NCBI GenBank assembly: GCA_036389155.1
Contig: DASVQN010000027.1
Location: 1-64,000 of the forward strand
From: CADCVT01 sp036389155
GTDB taxonomy: Bacteria; Actinomycetota; Thermoleophilia; Solirubrobacterales; Solirubrobacteraceae
Direction: 5' to 3'
DNA: 64,000 nt
Below the pieces are notes generated by a model. That model saw only the letters and a list, made by a program, of their open reading frames with translations. It was not told the origin of the DNA and made no database searches. A program made the translations under genes and the position numbers. Shown here one piece after another: positions 60,155 through 64,000 of the stretch (positions are counted from its first letter, which is position 1; each line of letters starts with the position of its first letter).

Positions 60155-60173
60155 CGAGTTGCTGCGCAACTCG
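60155..60173 (-). terminator. Hairpin after the HtrA-like protease gene
   Basis: CGAGTTGC-TGC-GCAACTCG is a perfect 8-bp stem 4 nt past the protease stop on the minus strand, before the phosphatase gene. No clear U-tract follows, so termination strength is uncertain. Confidence 0.5.
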
Positions 60174-60177
60174 CGCA

Positions 60178-61395
60178 CTACGGGCGGTCGACCTGCTCGG
60201 GGCGCTCGTCGAGCTTGACCTTCACGGTCCGGCGCTCACCGTCGCGCAGCAGCTCGAGCTCGATCGTGTCGCCCGGGCGGCGGTTGGCGACGATGATCCC
60301 GAGGTCCGTCTCGCTGTCGATGTCCGTGCCGTCGATCTTCGTGATGACGTCGCCGCCCGGCGCGACCGTTCGCGCCTGGAAGCGCTGCTCGTCCTTGCCC
60401 GCCTTCACGCCGGCGTCGTCGGCGGGGCCGTCCTCGACGACCTCCTGCACCCACGCCCCGTGGTCGACGCCGAGGTCGAAGCGCTCGGCGAGCTGCGGGT
60501 AGACGGCCGTCGTCGACACGCCGAGGTACGCGTACCGGACCTCGCCGTCGTTCTTGATGTCCTCGATCGAGCGGCGGATGTTGTCGACGGGGATCGCGTA
60601 GCCGACGCCCTCGCCGCCGCCGCTGCGCGTGCGGATCTGCGCGTTGATCCCGATGACGCTGCCGTCGCCCTCGAGCAGCGGCCCGCCGGAGTTGCCGGGG
60701 TTGATCGCGGCGTCGGTCTGCACCGCGCCGAGCGTGTCGAAGCCGGTGAGCGACTCGATCGCGCGGTCGGTGGCCGAGACGACGCCGACCGACAGCGACT
60801 GCTCCTCGCTGAACGGCGAGCCGATCGCCGCCACCGGCTCGCCGACCTGCACGTCGCCGCTGTGGCCGAGCGGCAGCGGGCGGATGGTCAGCCCCTTCGT
60901 CTCCTTGAGCTTGAGCAGCGCGACGTCGGCGTTCGGGTCAAAGCCGACGATCTCCGCCGGGACCTGGTTGTCGTCGGCGAACTTCACGTAGACCTCTTGG
61001 GCCTTCTCGATGTCCTTGCCCTCGCCGGAGGTGACGACGTGAGCGTTGGTGACGATCTCGCCCTTCTCGTCGACGACGAACCCCGAGCCCTGGCCGGCCT
61101 GCGGGTCCGAGCCGCTGCCGCCGAAGAGCCCGTCGCCGTCGCCGCCCTTGAACACGCTGAGGATCGTGACGACGCCGGGGCTCGCGCGGCGGTAGACCTC
61201 GCGCGCGTCGAACCCGCCCTCCCCGTCCCCCTGCTGCTTGATGACCTCGACGCGGGTCGTCTTCTCGACGGTCTGCGTCGACGCCTTCGCGTCGTCGTCG
61301 GAGTTGCCGGACCCGCCGAGGCCCGGCCCGTCGCCGCCGCAGCCGGAGGCCGCCAGCGCGAGGGCGGCGAGGAGGATCGCGGGCGCGCGGCTCAC
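60178..61395 (-). CDS. HtrA/DegP-like serine protease, lipoprotein
   Basis: A 405-residue envelope protease. The signal peptide ends in the lipobox AASGC (C19), anchoring it outside the membrane. The trypsin-like domain has H119 (TNAHVV), D157 (NADVALLKL) and S236 (NPGNSGGPLLE); a PDZ domain follows from about 300 (YLGVSTTAVYPQLAERF...GGDVITKIDGTDIDSETDLG). GTG start overlaps the kinase stop (GTGA), placing this quality-control protease under the two-component operon. Confidence 0.94.
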   Translation of the reverse strand: MSRAPAILLAALALAASGCGGDGPGLGGSGNSDDDAKASTQTVEKTTRVEVIKQQGDGEGGFDAREVYRRASPGVVTILSVFKGGDGDGLFGGSGSDPQAGQGSGFVVDEKGEIVTNAHVVTSGEGKDIEKAQEVYVKFADDNQVPAEIVGFDPNADVALLKLKETKGLTIRPLPLGHSGDVQVGEPVAAIGSPFSEEQSLSVGVVSATDRAIESLTGFDTLGAVQTDAAINPGNSGGPLLEGDGSVIGINAQIRTRSGGGEGVGYAIPVDNIRRSIEDIKNDGEVRYAYLGVSTTAVYPQLAERFDLGVDHGAWVQEVVEDGPADDAGVKAGKDEQRFQARTVAPGGDVITKIDGTDIDSETDLGIIVANRRPGDTIELELLRDGERRTVKVKLDERPEQVDRP

Positions 61396-62777
61396 GCGGG
61401 CAGGTCGAGGGTGAAGGTGGTGCGCCCGGCCAGCGCCTCGACGGAGAGGTGGCCCTGCATGCGCTCGGCCAGCTCCCGGGCGATCGCCAGCCCGAGCCCG
61501 GAGCCCTGGTTGTCGCCGGCGGAGTAGAACGGCTCGAAGAGGCGCTCGAGCGAGTGGCGCTTGATGCCCTCGCCGAAGTCGCGCACCGACAGCGTCAGGC
61601 GCCCGTCGACCCGCCCGGCCGTCACGACCATGTCCGTCCCCTGCGGCGTGTGCGCGAGCGCATTGTCGATGAGGATACGCAGGATCTGCGCAACCCTTTC
61701 CGGGTCCACCTCCGCCTCGACGTGGCCGCCGCTCAGGCGCAGGTCGATGCGCGAGCCGTGACGCGCCAGGCGCGGCTCGAACTCGCTCGTCACCGCCTTC
61801 GTCAGCACGCCGAGGTCGGTCGGCTCGGGCCGCAGCTCGAGCGAGCCGGCCTCCAGCTTCGACAGGTCCAGGAGGTCGGTCGCGAGCTTGCCGAGCCGAT
61901 CGACCTGGTCGCGCAGCTGGGTGAGGAAGGCGTCGCGCGTCTCGGGGTCGAGCTCCTCGTCCTGGAGCAGCTCGAGGAACCCGCCGAGCGAGAAGATCGG
62001 CGTGCGCAGCTCGTGCGACGCGGTGGCGATGAACCGCTTGCGCGCGCTGTCGAGCTGGGCGAGCTGGCGCTGCATGTCGTCCAGCGACGCCGCGAGCTGG
62101 CCGAGCTCGTCGTCGCGGTCGACCGGGAAGCGCACGGTCATGTCGCCGCGCGCGACGCGGCGCGCGGTCGTCTCCAGCACCTTGATCCGCCGCGCCAGCC
62201 GCGAGGCGAGCAGCAGGCCGGCGGCCAGCGCGATGATCAGCGCGATCGCGCCCGACACGAGGATCCGGTCGCGGACGAGCTGGACGTTGCCCTCGACGTC
62301 GCTCAGCGGCGCCGAGTAGACGATGACCCGCTCGACGTCCTTGCCGCGCAGCACGGGCAGCGCCGCCTGCGCGAGCTGGCCGTCGACGCTCGTCTCGGTG
62401 CCCGTCGCGATCCGCCGCGAGCGCGCGGCCTGCGAGGCGACCTCGAACTGCAGGTCGCCGGTCTCGCCGATCGAGTCCGCCGTCGGCGCGACCTGCAGCG
62501 TCCCGCTGACGCGGTCGACGCGCAGCAGCGTCACCCGCGCGCTCGCGCGGTCCCCGGCGCGCTGGACGACCTTGCGCAGCTTCTCGATCTCCAGGTCGCG
62601 CGCGGCGATGATCTGGTCGGAGAACTCGCGCGCGTCGGAGGCCAGGCTGTCGAGCTTCTGCTCCTCGAGGTTGGACTCCAGCGACGGCGCGACGTAGACG
62701 TAGACGAAGCCGACCGCGGCGACGGCGACCGCGAACACGAGCAGCGCCAGCCGGGTGCGGATGAGGCGCAGGGCCAC
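61392..62777 (-). CDS. Sensor histidine kinase
   Basis: A 461-residue kinase: helix 1 (LALLVFAVAVAAVGFVYVYV), an external sensor of about 150 residues, helix 2 (ILVSGAIALIIALAAGLLLASRL), HAMP (ARRIKVLETTARRVARGDMTVRFP), H-box FIATASHELRTPIFSLGGF, N-box ILRILIDNALAHTPQG, and DFGEGI/GSGLGLAIARELAE ATP lid. GTG start shares one base with the regulator stop (TAGTG). Confidence 0.95.
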   Translation of the reverse strand: MALRLIRTRLALLVFAVAVAAVGFVYVYVAPSLESNLEEQKLDSLASDAREFSDQIIAARDLEIEKLRKVVQRAGDRASARVTLLRVDRVSGTLQVAPTADSIGETGDLQFEVASQAARSRRIATGTETSVDGQLAQAALPVLRGKDVERVIVYSAPLSDVEGNVQLVRDRILVSGAIALIIALAAGLLLASRLARRIKVLETTARRVARGDMTVRFPVDRDDELGQLAASLDDMQRQLAQLDSARKRFIATASHELRTPIFSLGGFLELLQDEELDPETRDAFLTQLRDQVDRLGKLATDLLDLSKLEAGSLELRPEPTDLGVLTKAVTSEFEPRLARHGSRIDLRLSGGHVEAEVDPERVAQILRILIDNALAHTPQGTDMVVTAGRVDGRLTLSVRDFGEGIKRHSLERLFEPFYSAGDNQGSGLGLAIARELAERMQGHLSVEALAGRTTFTLDLPA

Positions 62778-63490
62778 TAGTCGTCGGTGTCGCGGAAGCG
62801 GTAGCCGACGCCGCGCACGGTGAAGAGGTACTCGGGGTCCTTGGCGTCGCTCTCGAGCTTCTCGCGCAGGTGGCGGATGTGGACGTCGATGGTCCGCGGG
62901 TCGCGGAACGCGGAGTCGCCCCAGATCCGCGTGAGGAGCATCTCGCGCGTGAACACGCGGCCGGGGTTGCAGGCCAGCGCCTTGAGGATCTCGAACTCGA
63001 CGTACGTCGCCTGCACGTCCTCGCCGCGGACGCGCACGGTGCGCTTGGCGAAGTCGATGCGCATCTCGCCGACCTCGAGCGGCTCGTCCTCGCCGAGCTC
63101 CTGGTTGCGCTGGGCCCACGACGAGCGCCGCAGCGCGGCCTTGACCCTCGAACGGAACTCCCTCAGCGAGAACGGCTTGGTGATGTAGTCGTCGGCGCCG
63201 AGCTCGAGCCCGACGACCTTGTCGACCTCCTCCGCGCGGGCGGTGAGCATGATGATCGGGACCGTGCTCTTGGCCCGCAGGCGACGGCACACCTCGAGGC
63301 CGTCGAGGCGGGGCATCATCACGTCCAGGACGACGAGGTCGTAGCTGCCGTCGTCGAACCGCGCGAGCGCCTCGCGGCCGTCGGATGCGCACGTCACGTC
63401 GTACCCGTCCTTCTGGAGCGGATAGGAGAGCAACGTCTGGATGGCGCGCTCGTCGTCGACGAGCAGGATGCGGGGAGAGCGCTCGGGCAT
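62777..63490 (-). CDS. OmpR/PhoB-family response regulator
   Basis: A 237-residue regulator. The receiver has ILLVDDERAIQ, phosphoacceptor Asp in YDLVVLDVMMPRLDG, T in IIMLTARAEE and K in DDYITKPFS; the winged-helix domain ends with TIDVHIRHLREKLESDAKDPEYLFTVRGVGYRF. The ATG at 63490 is chosen; a TTG 9 codons upstream is in frame. First gene of the regulator-kinase-protease operon and divergent from the final gene. Confidence 0.96.
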   Translation of the reverse strand: MPERSPRILLVDDERAIQTLLSYPLQKDGYDVTCASDGREALARFDDGSYDLVVLDVMMPRLDGLEVCRRLRAKSTVPIIMLTARAEEVDKVVGLELGADDYITKPFSLREFRSRVKAALRRSSWAQRNQELGEDEPLEVGEMRIDFAKRTVRVRGEDVQATYVEFEILKALACNPGRVFTREMLLTRIWGDSAFRDPRTIDVHIRHLREKLESDAKDPEYLFTVRGVGYRFRDTDD

Positions 63491-63507
63491 GTGTCCGATC
63501 TGCTCAT

Positions 63508-64000
63508 ATGGTGACAACCGCCCTGATGCTGGACGTCCGCATCTATCGCAGCGCGTTCGTTCCGCTCCTCGTGGCGGTGGTCGTCGTCGCGTTCGCGCTG
63601 GCCGACCGGCCGCGCCCGATCGGCACCACGCTCGCCCCCGACGCCTTCTCCGGCGAGCGCGCGATGGCGCTGCTCGAGGAGGCCGACGAGCGCGACGACC
63701 CGTTCCACGACCGGCGCCCGGGGTCGCTCGGCGACGACGCGCTCTCGGTCCGCGTGCAGTCCGTCTTCAAGCGAACGGGGTTCGACACGACGATCCGCGC
63801 GGAGGAGGGCCAGACGATCGACGGCGAGACCGCGCTGCCGACGGTGATCGGCGAGCGCGCCGGTCGTGAGCAGCGGCGGATCCTCGTCATCGCCGAGCGC
63901 GACGCGGCCGAGCCGGGGTCGCTCGGGAGGCTGACGGCGACCGCCGCGCTGCTCGAGCTGGCCCGGGTCTTCGAGGGCCGCGCGACGCGGCGGACGCTCA
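63508..64000 (+). CDS. Membrane protein resembling M28-type peptidases (partial)
   Basis: The first 164 codons of a gene that runs off the window. One helix near the start (FVPLLVAVVVVAFALA), then RRPGSLGDDALSVRVQSVFKRTGFDTTI and RRILVIAERDAAEPGSLGRLTATAALLELARVFEG, which align by eye to the N-terminal part of membrane M28 aminopeptidase-like proteins. The expected GAxDNASG metal block appears replaced by EPGSLGRLTA. The start may be 63508 or the ATG at 63526. Catalytic status cannot be judged from this fragment. Confidence 0.62.
   Translation, partial: MVTTALMLDVRIYRSAFVPLLVAVVVVAFALADRPRPIGTTLAPDAFSGERAMALLEEADERDDPFHDRRPGSLGDDALSVRVQSVFKRTGFDTTIRAEEGQTIDGETALPTVIGERAGREQRRILVIAERDAAEPGSLGRLTATAALLELARVFEGRATRRTL

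Overview
The window is 64 kb of high-GC bacterial chromosome. Several traits point to a deep-branching Actinobacterium, most likely Thermoleophilia/Solirubrobacterales (inference, not proved by a marker gene): strong GC third-position bias, frequent GTG/TTG starts with 4-nt stop/start overlaps, a split b6f-like cytochrome bc complex with menaquinone genes, the rpsF-ssb-rpsR-rplI-dnaB-purA order, and repeated exported proteins with Pro-rich linkers and basic C-termini.

Region by region: 1-9.2 kb holds a YmdB-type phosphodiesterase (cut by the window start), an AI-2E-type membrane protein with a zinc ribbon, an ABC exporter, a secreted protein, a TetR/SCP2 pair facing a two-gene copper-protein operon, and a tandem operator-like repeat between them. 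9.2-12.9 kb is a heme operon: hemB, a fused two-domain siroheme-decarboxylase-like protein, hemL and a small protein. 12.9-16.8 kb is the menaquinol:cytochrome c reductase (Rieske, cytochrome b, subunit IV-cytochrome c fusion) followed by menG and a polyprenyl diphosphate synthase, so electron carrier and complex are encoded together. 16.8-19.4 kb carries a zinc-ribbon protein, tatA, tatC and a membrane TPR-like protein; Tat would export the Rieske protein.

A tRNA-Lys(CUU) gene at 19451-19523 is the insertion site of a ~9.6 kb genomic island. A perfect 47-bp direct repeat of its 3' half lies at 19481-19527 and 29091-29137. The island has a tyrosine integrase, an excisionase-like HTH protein, a Replic_Relax-type protein with a ~155-bp nested palindrome just upstream of it, and unrecognised cargo: a PurM-like enzyme plus a membrane protein, a small basic protein, a DNA methyltransferase, and two overlapping genes of unknown function, one HEAT-like. 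This is the best place to look for an undescribed system.

29.3-41.1 kb is one gene for a ~3,922-residue exported protein: 7 choice-of-anchor (ASH-like) repeats, 14 delta-60-like propeller repeats, 21 more ASH-like repeats and a basic C-terminal domain. It is followed by a cNMP-binding HD-GYP phosphodiesterase overlapping a CHASE2 adenylate cyclase, a possible cAMP/c-di-GMP relay. 44-51.4 kb has pcm, a class IV aminotransferase, amino-sugar genes (UDP-GlcNAc 2-epimerase, UDP-ManNAc dehydrogenase type, Gfo/Idh oxidoreductase), two membrane proteins and purA. 51.4-55.7 kb is the replication/ribosomal cluster. 56.4-60.1 kb encodes two trehalose-forming glycosyltransferases (OtsA and TreT types) and an inositol-phosphatase-family enzyme. 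60.2-63.5 kb is a two-component system followed by a lipoprotein HtrA-like protease. A partial membrane protein runs off the window end.
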